Assembly (NCBI GenBank): GCA_947503005.1
Contig: CANNCA010000004.1
Location: 1 to 64,000 of the forward strand
DNA: 64,000 nucleotides
Direction of reading: 5' to 3'
DNA from: an uncultured Flavobacteriaceae bacterium
GTDB taxonomy: Bacteria; Bacteroidota; Bacteroidia; Flavobacteriales; Flavobacteriaceae
Below are positions 35,377 through 43,956 of this stretch, piece after piece; positions within the stretch are counted from its first letter, which is position 1, and each line of letters begins with the position of its first letter. Below the pieces are notes generated by a model that was not told the origin of the DNA, did not search any database, and was given only the letters and a program-made list of their open reading frames with translations. A program made the translations under genes and the position numbers.

Positions 35377-36438
35377 TTAAACCTTATAGACGATGGCGTT
35401 TACATTCATGCCTGCGCCGACACTTGCAAAGATAACAACATCTCCCTTTTGAATTTGGTGATTCTCCAATTTTTCCTTTCGAACCATGTCCAGTAGTGTG
35501 GGAATGGTTGCCACAGAACTGTTGCCCAATGTGCCAATATTCATGGGCATAATCCCATTCGGAACCTCCATTTCATACAATTCGAAAAAACGTTTTACAA
35601 TGGCCTCGTCCATTTTTTCGTTCGCCTGGTGGATAAATATTTTCTTGATTTCAGATATCGCGATACCACTTTCATCTACGCAGTCTTTCATCGCTTGTGG
35701 TACATGATTTAATGCAAACTCATATATTTTCCTTCCATACATTTTGATATATTTAGTGTCTTCAGGAGAATCATTTTTATATGACTTGCCATAAAACAGA
35801 AAATAGGCTTCTTCGTACGCGTATGTTGCACTAGCATGGGAAAGAATTTGACCTCGACCTTCTGTTTCGGCCACAACTGATGCTCCCGCTCCATCCGAAT
35901 AAATCATAGAATCTCTATCATTTGGATCTGTTATTCTGGATAGGGTTTCCGCTCCGATAACCAAACAACGCTTTGCAATTCCGCTTTTGATAAAAGCATT
36001 GGCCTGAATGATTCCTTCAACCCATCCGGGACATCCGAAGAGCAGATCATAGGCAACGCATTTAGGGTTTTTAATGCGCAAGTGATGTTTTACGCGTGTG
36101 GCTAAACTGGGCAAGGTGTCTCCTTGTGATTGACCATGGGCTACATCACCGAAATTATGTGCAAATATGATGTAATCAAGACTTTCCTTATCAATTTCTG
36201 CATCCGAAATCGCCTGCTCCGCTGCCAAAAAAGCGATGTCGGAAGTGTTTAGATTATCATCTACGTAACGTCGCTCCCCAATCCCTGTTATGGCCTTGAA
36301 TTTTTCGATTATTATCGAATTCTCTTGTTTAAAAGAAGTTCCGTCCGAATTCAAAAAATCCCGAGTTTCGAAATCTTGATTTTTCACGACTTGTGAAGGA
36401 AGGTAACTTCCTGTTCCGATAATGCCGATTTGTTTCAT
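35377..36438 (-). CDS. Beta-ketoacyl-ACP synthase III-like enzyme
   Basis: This thiolase-fold condensing enzyme of 353 residues has a complete FabH-type triad: C136 (LFGCPGW), H270 (IHQANEKMDE) and N306 (TLGNSSVATIP). A W follows the active-site region where many FabH have GFVYGL, and a central segment (205-235) carries YAYEEAYFLFYGKSYKNDS, so it may not be the fatty-acid primer enzyme. Bacteroidota often have such stand-alone paralogues. Its grouping with a methyltransferase and a glycosyltransferase hints at a specialised lipid. Confidence 0.85.
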   Translation of the reverse strand: MKQIGIIGTGSYLPSQVVKNQDFETRDFLNSDGTSFKQENSIIIEKFKAITGIGERRYVDDNLNTSDIAFLAAEQAISDAEIDKESLDYIIFAHNFGDVAHGQSQGDTLPSLATRVKHHLRIKNPKCVAYDLLFGCPGWVEGIIQANAFIKSGIAKRCLVIGAETLSRITDPNDRDSMIYSDGAGASVVAETEGRGQILSHASATYAYEEAYFLFYGKSYKNDSPEDTKYIKMYGRKIYEFALNHVPQAMKDCVDESGIAISEIKKIFIHQANEKMDEAIVKRFFELYEMEVPNGIMPMNIGTLGNSSVATIPTLLDMVRKEKLENHQIQKGDVVIFASVGAGMNVNAIVYKV

Positions 36439-36553
36439 GGTAGTGCAACGTTGGTATCTTAAATATAGCGAAGTTCAAAACTGTTGTTATGCGTGCATAA
36501 GAAGCATTACGACGTTCATCGCCCGTATACTTGGGATATCTCTAATAAAAAAA

Positions 36554-36575
36554 CCCTCATAAACGTATTAGAGGG
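36554..36575 (-). terminator. Terminator after gcvP
   Basis: The reverse strand has GCCCTC and GAGGG arms followed by TTTTTTTATT, 25 bp after the gcvP stop. Confidence 0.65.
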
Positions 36576-36599
36576 CTTGAGATATCGATTTTTACTGCG

Positions 36600-39452
36600 T
36601 TACTCTGCTTCAGCGTAAGCTTCGATAGGCGCACAAGTACAAATCAAATTACGATCGCCATACGCATCATCTACACGCCTTACACTTGGCCAAAATTTGT
36701 TGTCCGAAATATACGGAAGTGGAAAAGCGGCCTTTTCACGGCTATAAGGAAAATCCCAGGTATCACTGGTTACCATATGCATCGTATGCGGTGAATTTTT
36801 CAAAACATTACTACTATCATCGGCGGTGGCTGCATCGATTTCCTCACGAATTGCAATCATGGCATCACAAAATCGATCAAGTTCTGCAAGACTTTCACTT
36901 TCTGTGGGCTCTATCATCATTGTACCGGCTACTGGAAAAGAAACCGTTGGTGCATGAAACCCATAATCCATTAAACGTTTGGCAATATCAGTTACCTCAA
37001 TGCCATTAGACTTGAAAGGTCTACAATCGATAATCATTTCATGCGCCGCTCTTCCTTTTTCGCCGGTATATAAAACGTCGAACTTGCCATTCAATCGGTG
37101 TTTGATATAATTTGCGTTAAGGATTGCAATTTCGGTGGAATGTCGCAGACCTTGTTCACCTAACATTTTTATGTAGCCATAGGAAATCAAACAGGCCAAT
37201 GAACTTCCCCATGGGGCCGCCGAAATAGCTGTGATAGCTTTTTTACCACCCGTTTTTATCACCGGATTGCCAGGTAAAAAGGGAACAAGTTGAGGGGCTA
37301 CACAAATTGGACCAACACCCGGTCCGCCCCCTCCATGGGGAATGGCAAAGGTTTTGTGCAAGTTCAAGTGGCAGACATCAGCCCCAATCATCCCCGGGTT
37401 GGTGAGTCCGACCTGGGCGTTCATATTCGCTCCATCCATATAGACCTGACCACCATGGTCATGAATTAATTTTGTAATATGTTTTATGGAAGATTCAAAA
37501 ACGCCATGTGTTGAAGGATAGGTTACCATCAAGGCCGCAAGATTCTTGGAATGTAAAATTACTTTTTCTTCTAAATCAGCGACATCGATATTTCCTTTTT
37601 CATCGGTTTTGGTAACAACCACTTTCATGCCCGCCATGACAGCGGAAGCTGGGTTGGTGCCATGTGCCGAAGCAGGAATAATACAAATATTACGATGCCC
37701 TTCATTTTGAGATTCATGGTAGGCTCGAATGGTCATCAGACCTGCATATTCGCCCTGAGCTCCTGAATTGGGCTGTAACGAGGTGCCGGCAAAACCTGTA
37801 ATTTCGGTTAAATCTTTTTCTAATTCCTTCAAGACTATTTGATACCCTTCTGCTTGTTCAATGGGCACAAAAGGGTGGATATTTCCCCATTGGGTCCAAC
37901 TTAAGGGCAGCATTTCAGAGGCAGCGTTTAATTTCATAGTGCAACTGCCCAATGAAATCATTGAATGGTTTAATGCTAAATCCTTGCGTTCTAATTTCTT
38001 GATATAGCGCATCAGTTCGGTTTCCGAGTGGTATGAATTGAATACTTTATTTTCCATGAACGGAGCCGTGCGCTGAAGACTTTTAAATATTTTGGAATGG
38101 TTCGACAAAGAAGTCATAGGAGTGTTCTCCTTTTGCAATGCCTCAGAAAAAACAGTTAGTATTTGGTTGAGATCATCTATTGAGGTCGCTTCATTCAAGG
38201 CAATCGAAATCGTATTGTCATCAACATATAAGAAGTTGACTTCATGTTTTACCGCCACAGGTTTTATCGCACTAGAATTTGCTTTGACCATAATGGTATC
38301 GAAATAGGAATCGTTAGTTTGATTCAGACCTATCTTTTCCAGGGAATCAGCTAGCGTAACGGCCGAAGCGTGTACCTTTTCAGCAATATATTTCAAACCT
38401 TTCGGGCCATGGTATACCGCATACATACCCGCCATGACTGCTAAAAGAACTTGAGCCGTACAAATGTTAGAAGTAGCCTTATCTCTTTTGATATGTTGTT
38501 CTCTTGTTTGTAACGCCATGCGCATAGCCGGTTTTCCATCTGTATCCTTCGTTACACCGATGATACGACCAGGAATACTTCTTTTGTATTCTTCTTTTGT
38601 CGCAAAGAATGCAGCATGAGGACCACCATAACCTAGTGGAATGCCAAAGCGTTGGGTCGTACCTACAACTACATCTACTCCGATTTCGCCAGGAGGAGTT
38701 AGTAATACCAAGCTGAGAATATCGGCGGCAACTGCAACTTTGATATCGTCGTTTTTTGCTTTGATAACAAAATCGGTATAGTCATGAACCTGACCGTGTT
38801 TTCCTGGGTATTGTAAAAGTGCTCCATAGAAATCCTTTCCAAACTCGAATGTTTCATGGTTACCTATCACGAGTTCAATACCTAATGGAGTTGACCTAGT
38901 TTGTAGCAGCGAAAGCGTTTGTGGTAACACTTCTTCTGAAACGAAAAACTTAACCACCTCATTTTTCTTTTGGTTACGACTTCGAACATCAAAAAGCATT
39001 GTCATGGCTTCAGCCGCCGCTGTGCTTTCATCCAATAAAGAAGCATTGGCCAGTTCCATTCCTGTTAGGTCGGTTATTACAGTTTGAAAATTGAGCAACG
39101 CTTCTAATCTACCCTGAGCTATTTCAGCTTGATAAGGGGTGTACGCCGTATACCAACCTGGATTTTCAAGAATATTCCTTTTGATTACGGATGGAGTAAG
39201 ACTTTCGTGGTAACCTAGTCCAATATAGCTGCGAAAAACCTTGTTTTTTTCAGACAGTTCTTGAATATGTGCCAAGAACTTGTGCTCACTCATCGGCTTT
39301 TCAAGTTGCAAGGGTTGATTTAAGCGAATTTCATCAGGAATAGTTTCTTGAATAAGTTGCTCCAAACTTTCAACGTCGACAGCATTGAGCATGTGTTTAA
39401 GGTCCTCATTTTGAATGCCAATGTGGCGTAAAGCGAATACGTCGGTTTTCAT
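36600..39452 (-). CDS. gcvP: Glycine dehydrogenase (decarboxylating), P protein
   Basis: This is the PLP enzyme of the glycine cleavage system, which decarboxylates glycine and loads aminomethyl onto the H protein. The single 950-residue chain holds both the N-terminal (about 1-430) and catalytic C-terminal (about 450-950) halves. PLP lysine K700 lies in LNLHKTFAIPHGGGGPG. Other blocks are STAAAEAMTML and SLGSCTMKLNA. The gcvT and gcvH genes are not in the window. No glycine riboswitch is seen upstream. Confidence 0.97.
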   Translation of the reverse strand: MKTDVFALRHIGIQNEDLKHMLNAVDVESLEQLIQETIPDEIRLNQPLQLEKPMSEHKFLAHIQELSEKNKVFRSYIGLGYHESLTPSVIKRNILENPGWYTAYTPYQAEIAQGRLEALLNFQTVITDLTGMELANASLLDESTAAAEAMTMLFDVRSRNQKKNEVVKFFVSEEVLPQTLSLLQTRSTPLGIELVIGNHETFEFGKDFYGALLQYPGKHGQVHDYTDFVIKAKNDDIKVAVAADILSLVLLTPPGEIGVDVVVGTTQRFGIPLGYGGPHAAFFATKEEYKRSIPGRIIGVTKDTDGKPAMRMALQTREQHIKRDKATSNICTAQVLLAVMAGMYAVYHGPKGLKYIAEKVHASAVTLADSLEKIGLNQTNDSYFDTIMVKANSSAIKPVAVKHEVNFLYVDDNTISIALNEATSIDDLNQILTVFSEALQKENTPMTSLSNHSKIFKSLQRTAPFMENKVFNSYHSETELMRYIKKLERKDLALNHSMISLGSCTMKLNAASEMLPLSWTQWGNIHPFVPIEQAEGYQIVLKELEKDLTEITGFAGTSLQPNSGAQGEYAGLMTIRAYHESQNEGHRNICIIPASAHGTNPASAVMAGMKVVVTKTDEKGNIDVADLEEKVILHSKNLAALMVTYPSTHGVFESSIKHITKLIHDHGGQVYMDGANMNAQVGLTNPGMIGADVCHLNLHKTFAIPHGGGGPGVGPICVAPQLVPFLPGNPVIKTGGKKAITAISAAPWGSSLACLISYGYIKMLGEQGLRHSTEIAILNANYIKHRLNGKFDVLYTGEKGRAAHEMIIDCRPFKSNGIEVTDIAKRLMDYGFHAPTVSFPVAGTMMIEPTESESLAELDRFCDAMIAIREEIDAATADDSSNVLKNSPHTMHMVTSDTWDFPYSREKAAFPLPYISDNKFWPSVRRVDDAYGDRNLICTCAPIEAYAEAE

Positions 39453-39673
39453 TTATTCGAATTTATTGTAGTTCTAAAGTTAGCTGTAATTCGCCATGGG
39501 AATTTTCTTTTTGGAAGGGAGAATCATTATGGCTCATTTTATGCTCGATTTTATACAAATTTGCTTTGCAAAATTAGCGATTAATTCACTTGTGAAAGGC
39601 TCTTTATCGATGAAGCGCATGAAAGTTTTTAACCAAAACCATGGGTTATAAACACTTTGGCTACTTTTGTTCA

Positions 39674-40510
39674 ATGAAGGGCTTACAACGATTTTTCGAC
39701 TTTTACCTTGATGCCAGTGTACACGTTGCCTTCGCTGTTTTATCATTGGTTCTTGTTACTTATCTAACGTTCAACATTCCAACAGATCATCACCTTTATT
39801 GGTTCCTATTTTTCTCTTCCGTAGCATGCTATAATTTTATAAAATATGGAGTTGAGGCCGAAAAATATGTGAAGGTGGCCAATACATATCACAGAAGTAT
39901 TCAATTTTTGAGTCTTTTTTGCTTAGCTATTGCCGCGTATCATGTATGGTTTTTGAATTTTGAAACATATATTGGTATTACCGTTCTTTTAGTTTTGACA
40001 GGAATCTATGCGTTACCTGTCCTGCCGGTCTCAAAGAATCTTCGAAGTTGGGGAGGAATAAAAATCTTTGTGGTTGCTATGGTCTGGTCAGCCGCAACGG
40101 TAATTTTGCCTATACTTTCGTCTGATATCCCATTTTCTTGGGATGTTCGTGTGGAAACATTTCAACGTTTTCTTTTTGTGCTAGTGCTTATGGTTCCGTT
40201 TGAAATACGGGACCTGGTCTATGACGCACCTGAATTGAAAACATTTCCGCAGCGATATGGAGTCACGAACACCAAAATATTTGGTGCCTTTACAACTTTA
40301 GTATTTTTTTTCATCACCTTTTTGAAAGATGATATCACAATGACTGAATTAATAGCCAAAGGGCTAATTTCTTTATTTTTGGGAGTTTTAATGTTTGTGA
40401 CCAAGAGAAATCAGCGAAAATATTTTGCTTCCTTTTGGGTTGAAAGCATACCTCTATGGTATTGGACTCTTATGTTAGGGTTAAGTCAGGGGGGTCAAGG
40501 TTTGTTCTGA
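39674..40510 (+). CDS. UbiA-like prenyltransferase homologue
   Basis: The 278-residue protein has about eight hydrophobic helices. The second UbiA-type motif is recognisable: EIRDLVYDAPELKTFPQRYG, with the D-x4-D pattern and a following LKT...G block. The first motif, usually NDxxDxxxD, is replaced by YNFIKYGVE, without the aspartates that bind diphosphate-Mg. It may be a diverged or inactive relative. The start could be 39641; a TAnnTTTG-like box at 39662-39669 lies between the two candidates. Its 3' end overlaps the convergent anti-sigma-like gene by 16 bp. Confidence 0.65.
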   Translation: MKGLQRFFDFYLDASVHVAFAVLSLVLVTYLTFNIPTDHHLYWFLFFSSVACYNFIKYGVEAEKYVKVANTYHRSIQFLSLFCLAIAAYHVWFLNFETYIGITVLLVLTGIYALPVLPVSKNLRSWGGIKIFVVAMVWSAATVILPILSSDIPFSWDVRVETFQRFLFVLVLMVPFEIRDLVYDAPELKTFPQRYGVTNTKIFGAFTTLVFFFITFLKDDITMTELIAKGLISLFLGVLMFVTKRNQRKYFASFWVESIPLWYWTLMLGLSQGGQGLF

Positions 40511-40722
40511 AGTTGTTCTTTCATCCTCAATTTCTCTTGCTCTGAAAGACCCTGTAGGTTCGCTTTTTCGCAAAGCGTAGTTAGGTGGGTATTTTTTTTT
40601 GTAAAAACTGAGCAAGTTTTGCAAAGAAACACGTGAAACCTGAATTTCAGTTTATCCACAAAAGATGCTTCACCATATTGGTTTTTATTACAAATTACAG
40701 CAGCTTCATCACAAGAAATCAT
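40495..40722 (-). CDS. Small zinc anti-sigma-like protein
   Basis: The 75-residue protein has HVFLCKTC (H30, C34, C37), the HxxxCxxC signature of zinc-binding anti-sigma factors, plus two N-terminal cysteines (C4, C11). It has no transmembrane segment. It starts 2 bp after the stop of an ECF-type sigma factor gene, the usual arrangement for a cognate anti-sigma factor. Start 40722 (MISCDEAA) is preferred over one four codons upstream that overlaps the sigma gene. Confidence 0.75.
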   Translation of the reverse strand: MISCDEAAVICNKNQYGEASFVDKLKFRFHVFLCKTCSVFTKKNTHLTTLCEKANLQGLSEQEKLRMKEQLQNKP

Positions 40723-40724
40723 AC

Positions 40725-41279
40725 TTAATACCAATTTTCATTAAGGCAACCCATAAGTGCTGTTCTAGCTCTATGTATCATCACCCAAAGATTTGACGGA
40801 TTAATATCCAACTCATTACAAATATCTTCCGTGCTAATGCCTTGAATCGTTTTCATTTTAAAAACTTGAGCTTGTTTTTTCGGCAATTTCGAAATACACG
40901 AATGAATGGCCAGCCCCAACTCTTCATTTTCTATTGCACTATTTTCAAGAGTGCTATAAGGGTCAGCTACTTGTTGCTCTAACCAGTCACCTTCGGAATC
41001 AGAACTTGAACTATATTTCATTCGAACTTCCGCTTTGCCTTTATTCGAGTTGATTTTGCGATAATGGTCAATAACTTTTCGTTTCAAAATAGCGATGAGC
41101 CAAGTTCTTTCCGCGGCATCACCCTTGTAATTCTTAGCAGACTTCAGTCCGGCAAAAAAAGTCTCTTGTACCAAATCTTTCGCAATTTCTGCATCACTAA
41201 CTCTTACCACTGCGTAGTTGAAGAGATAGTCCGCGTACGAATCTACCCATGAATTGGGTTGTAGTTGGTGAGCCGTCAT
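40725..41279 (-). CDS. ECF-type RNA polymerase sigma factor
   Basis: The 184-residue sigma factor contains region 2 (about 10-75, with DYLFNYA, AKDLVQETFFAGL and TWLIAILKRKVIDHYRK) and region 4 (about 118-180, with LPKKQAQVFKMKTIQGISTEDIC and a helix ending NLWVMIHRARTAL). Start 41279 fits ECF length; a start at 41366 would add 29 residues and place the likely -7 box inside the gene. It is cotranscribed with the zinc anti-sigma-like protein. Targets are unknown. Confidence 0.9.
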   Translation of the reverse strand: MTAHQLQPNSWVDSYADYLFNYAVVRVSDAEIAKDLVQETFFAGLKSAKNYKGDAAERTWLIAILKRKVIDHYRKINSNKGKAEVRMKYSSSSDSEGDWLEQQVADPYSTLENSAIENEELGLAIHSCISKLPKKQAQVFKMKTIQGISTEDICNELDINPSNLWVMIHRARTALMGCLNENWY

Positions 41280-41296
41280 TTTCTTTTTCTGAATAT

Positions 41297-41304
41297 CAAA
41301 AGTA
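41297..41304 (-). promoter_or_regulatory. Flavobacterial -7 box for the sigma factor
   Basis: The reverse strand reads TACTTTTG, 17 bp before the chosen start. Confidence 0.4.
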
Positions 41305-41372
41305 ACGGAATTTGATTTAATTAGCTGTAAATTTTTGGTTCCCTCTGTGAATTTTAATGCTGCCATAATTTA

Positions 41373-41380
41373 TATATTTG
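41373..41380 (+). promoter_or_regulatory. Flavobacterial -7 box for the rhodanese gene
   Basis: TATATTTG lies 15 bp before ATG 41396. An in-frame ATG at 41378 falls inside this box and is therefore unlikely to be the start. Confidence 0.5.
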
Positions 41381-41395
41381 CTTAAAGCTTGTATC

Positions 41396-41752
41396 ATGAA
41401 ATTTTATTTCTCACTTTTCATATTGTTGTTGCTGAATTTTTCATGCGCTCAAAGTTCGTCAAAACCTATCACGGAAGTCTCACAAAATGAACTCAATAGC
41501 GTGATATTGGTCGATGTTAGGACCCCGGAAGAATTTGAGGCAGGTCACCTTGTGAATGCTAAGAATATTAATTTATTTGATAAAGACTTTGTGGAGAAGT
41601 TTCAAGGAATTTCGAAAGAGGAGACCATTTACGTTTACTGTAAAAAGGGAGGCCGAAGTGCAAAGGCCCAACAGCGGCTTGATTCCCTAGGTTATAAAAA
41701 GGTGGTGAATCTGGAAGGTGGATATGATGCTTGGTCCGGAAAGCATGAATAG
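41396..41752 (+). CDS. Rhodanese-domain lipoprotein
   Basis: The 118-residue protein carries a lipoprotein signal with lipobox NFSC (C17). The single rhodanese domain (about 28-115) has DVRTPEEFEAGH and the active-site loop YCKKGGRSA, with nucleophile C82. It would move sulfur or act as a redox thiol protein at the membrane, facing the periplasm. The substrate is unknown. Confidence 0.9.
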   Translation: MKFYFSLFILLLLNFSCAQSSSKPITEVSQNELNSVILVDVRTPEEFEAGHLVNAKNINLFDKDFVEKFQGISKEETIYVYCKKGGRSAKAQQRLDSLGYKKVVNLEGGYDAWSGKHE

Positions 41753-41819
41753 GGTATTTATTTTAAAGATTTTTACATTGGCAATATTTTTCTCATGCAG
41801 CCTAAGTTTTAGCATTTAA
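41745..41819 (+). other. 24-codon frame with lipoprotein-like signal
   Basis: An ATG overlapping the rhodanese stop opens MNRVFILKIFTLAIFFSCS and five more residues before a stop. The segment looks like a lipoprotein signal (lipobox FFSC) with almost nothing after it. It may be the remnant of a deleted gene or a very small lipopeptide; nothing else coding is seen up to 41978. Confidence 0.3.
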
Positions 41820-41977
41820 AGAATAGTTTGATGAACTGCGATATAACTAGAGTGTTTGATACTGCGTCAAGTAATTAAAATGCAGGTATATTTTATTTCT
41901 TAGTAAAAAAAATTGGTTTTTGACTTTTCTTAATAGTAGATTTATACTAGATGTTTAAATGATTTAAGTTTTATCTT

Positions 41978-42394
41978 GTGATACTTTCTGAACAAAATTT
42001 AAAGCCCGAAGCCCTACTCCGATTTTTTAAAAAATACTTTCCCGAAAAAGACTGGTTCTTTTTAGATATGTATTCCGATGATGAAACCATGCACTTTTTG
42101 AAACCGAATAGCATGGGTTTTTATACCGTAACAGCCTCTTCAAAAGCGTATCCAGTAGAAATACATTTAACCGAAGGTAATGAGGATATCATAGCTGAAC
42201 TGCAGACTAAAATTGCAAGAGCCCTATCTGAAAAATATCATATCAAGACGGTTATCGACTTCACACATCCTGAAAAGCCAGATGACCCGTTCTATAGTCT
42301 ATTATTCGATGACGGAGTTTGTTTTTTGGCGGATGATAGCGAATGGGAAGAAAAGGAAGAGTTCATCATTTTAGAACCGTGGTCTTTACCTTAG
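41978..42394 (+). CDS. Hypothetical soluble acidic protein (138 aa)
   Basis: I do not recognise a family. The protein is soluble and acidic, with many aromatic residues and a tail DDSEWEEKEEFIILEPW. The best start is a GTG at 41978; the next ATG would remove 30 residues. It has no signal peptide. A terminator follows. Confidence 0.5.
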   Translation: MILSEQNLKPEALLRFFKKYFPEKDWFFLDMYSDDETMHFLKPNSMGFYTVTASSKAYPVEIHLTEGNEDIIAELQTKIARALSEKYHIKTVIDFTHPEKPDDPFYSLLFDDGVCFLADDSEWEEKEEFIILEPWSLP

Positions 42395-42417
42395 CATACA
42401 AACAGAATCGAACACTT

Positions 42418-42435
42418 TTCTCTGATATCAGAGAA
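42418..42435. repeat. 18-bp perfect palindrome
   Basis: TTCTCTGATATCAGAGAA is fully symmetric and lies between two convergent genes, 5 bp before the terminator stem. Its position does not fit an operator, so its role is unclear. Confidence 0.45.
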
Positions 42436-42440
42436 CGAAA

Positions 42441-42479
42441 AAGGGAGATAGATGGTTGCATAAACCGACTATCTCCCTT
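42441..42479. terminator. Bidirectional terminator
   Basis: Perfect 11-bp arms AAGGGAGATAG/CTATCTCCCTT, with an A-run before and a T-rich stretch after. It separates convergent genes ending at 42394 and 42501. Confidence 0.7.
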
Positions 42480-42500
42480 AACTTTTGTTTGAATAGCTTC

Positions 42501-43514
42501 TTAGTCTTCCAAAATCATTTTATTGGCTAAAACTGCCTCGATTTCATTGCCAGTAAGTCCTGCTTCCATCTCATTATCATAAGCATAGCTTATAATCGTT
42601 TTTTCCATTTCTAAAAAGTCATGGTCAGCATCGATTGAAGAACACATAAAACTATTTTCGGTGTCACATTTTTCAGAGTGACCAAAACCAAGGGCGTGCC
42701 CCATTTCATGTTTGAACAACACAGGTATTGGGTTTGAAACCCACATTCTAGTATCGCTCAAAATAGAACTGTTATTTTCGGTCATGGCATAACCAGCATA
42801 AGATTGACCATCAATGATTTCAAACATATCGGCCCAAAGGTTTTCAATATCACTAGTTTCTCCAAAGAACAAGTGTGCGTTAGATTCTTCAAGATTTTCT
42901 ACAAGGGAAATACTGAAGTCGCTATTTTCAAAAATTTCATTGTATTCTTCAAGAACTGTTTCAACGTCGGCTCTGAACTGCGCCGTAATTTGACCGTCTA
43001 AATACAGTTTCATAGGGGCCATCCATCTGCTCGAATTTTCCAATGGACTATTGGTAGGTGCTTGCCACAAGGTCAAGTATTGATAATACGAGATAATCTC
43101 TTTTTGTTCCGTTGTTAGTAATTCATATTCGTCGATGTCATTGATGGTCAATTCAAAATCTTGTTCCACAATCGCTTTTCCATCAAATACCGAGACGGTA
43201 AAAGGAAGGATTTGATTTACCTCATAATCCAAAATCAACGAAGCACCCAGTGTAATTTCACCGCTGTTTTCGTCGATTTCAAGCCCACTTTCACTATCAA
43301 TCGTGAAAGTTAGTTCGTCGTTATCTGAATCTGCAGCGGTTATGGTTCCGACTGATGAGCCTCCTTCTGAATGTTCATCGATTGCGAGGGATTGAACATT
43401 AATAGTAGGTTGGTTGTTATCTACTTCTTTTTGCACTTCTTCTTTGATTTCATCCGAATCGGTGCTACAAGCGAACAACATACTTAAGGGAATAACGAAA
43501 AAAAACTTTTTCAT
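42501..43514 (-). CDS. Metzincin-type metalloprotease lipoprotein with cadherin-like domain
   Basis: The 337-residue lipoprotein has lipobox LFAC (C16) and an acidic linker, then a cadherin-like region (about 34-127: IDEHSEGGSSVGTITAADSD and LDYEVN). The protease domain (about 165-300) has the zinc motif HEMGHALGFGH (H269, E270, H273, H279), the extended HExxHxxGxxH of matrixin-like enzymes. The SFMCSS stretch after it could hold the Met-turn. ATG 43514 is chosen because the 14 residues upstream would precede the signal peptide. It is probably anchored at the cell surface; substrates are unknown. Confidence 0.82.
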   Translation of the reverse strand: MKKFFFVIPLSMLFACSTDSDEIKEEVQKEVDNNQPTINVQSLAIDEHSEGGSSVGTITAADSDNDELTFTIDSESGLEIDENSGEITLGASLILDYEVNQILPFTVSVFDGKAIVEQDFELTINDIDEYELLTTEQKEIISYYQYLTLWQAPTNSPLENSSRWMAPMKLYLDGQITAQFRADVETVLEEYNEIFENSDFSISLVENLEESNAHLFFGETSDIENLWADMFEIIDGQSYAGYAMTENNSSILSDTRMWVSNPIPVLFKHEMGHALGFGHSEKCDTENSFMCSSIDADHDFLEMEKTIISYAYDNEMEAGLTGNEIEAVLANKMILED

Positions 43515-43956
43515 AAGGTAGATTTGGTTTTGGTTTAAAAACCGAAAATACCGCACTTCACCAAGGGTTAAAAGTTATTGTTGTCAACCTCTCGGTAAAT
43601 GTGGTATGACTGTAAAAAACTGATGTTGATTTTCAATAAAGGCCTTTCAAGAGTGAAATAGGGCGAAGTATTTATGTGTGATAACCCCTCTTTCTTAATG
43701 GTAAAATGAATATTATTAAATGATTCGTATGTCTAACATAACACGGTGAGTTTTGGGCCATATATATGTTGCACAATAAATTAGGAAGAGCGCGTTGTGT
43801 GAAAAGTTAAGAAAGCAATTTGTACTAATCTTCTGATTAAAAAGACAATTTTATCAATATGTAGACGTTCTTGAAGGGATGTTTTTAGAATTGTGCTATG
43901 AGCGAATCTGAACTCGAAGTTTTGATAACCGTAGCGAGAGTCCCAAATCAATTTTA
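43515..43956. other. Intergenic region with no recognised gene
   Basis: These 442 bp lie between two divergent protease genes. No gene, RNA or clear repeat is seen. A 19-codon frame (43899-43958) overlaps the GTG start of the next gene and is probably chance. The region presumably holds promoters for both neighbours. Confidence 0.5.
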
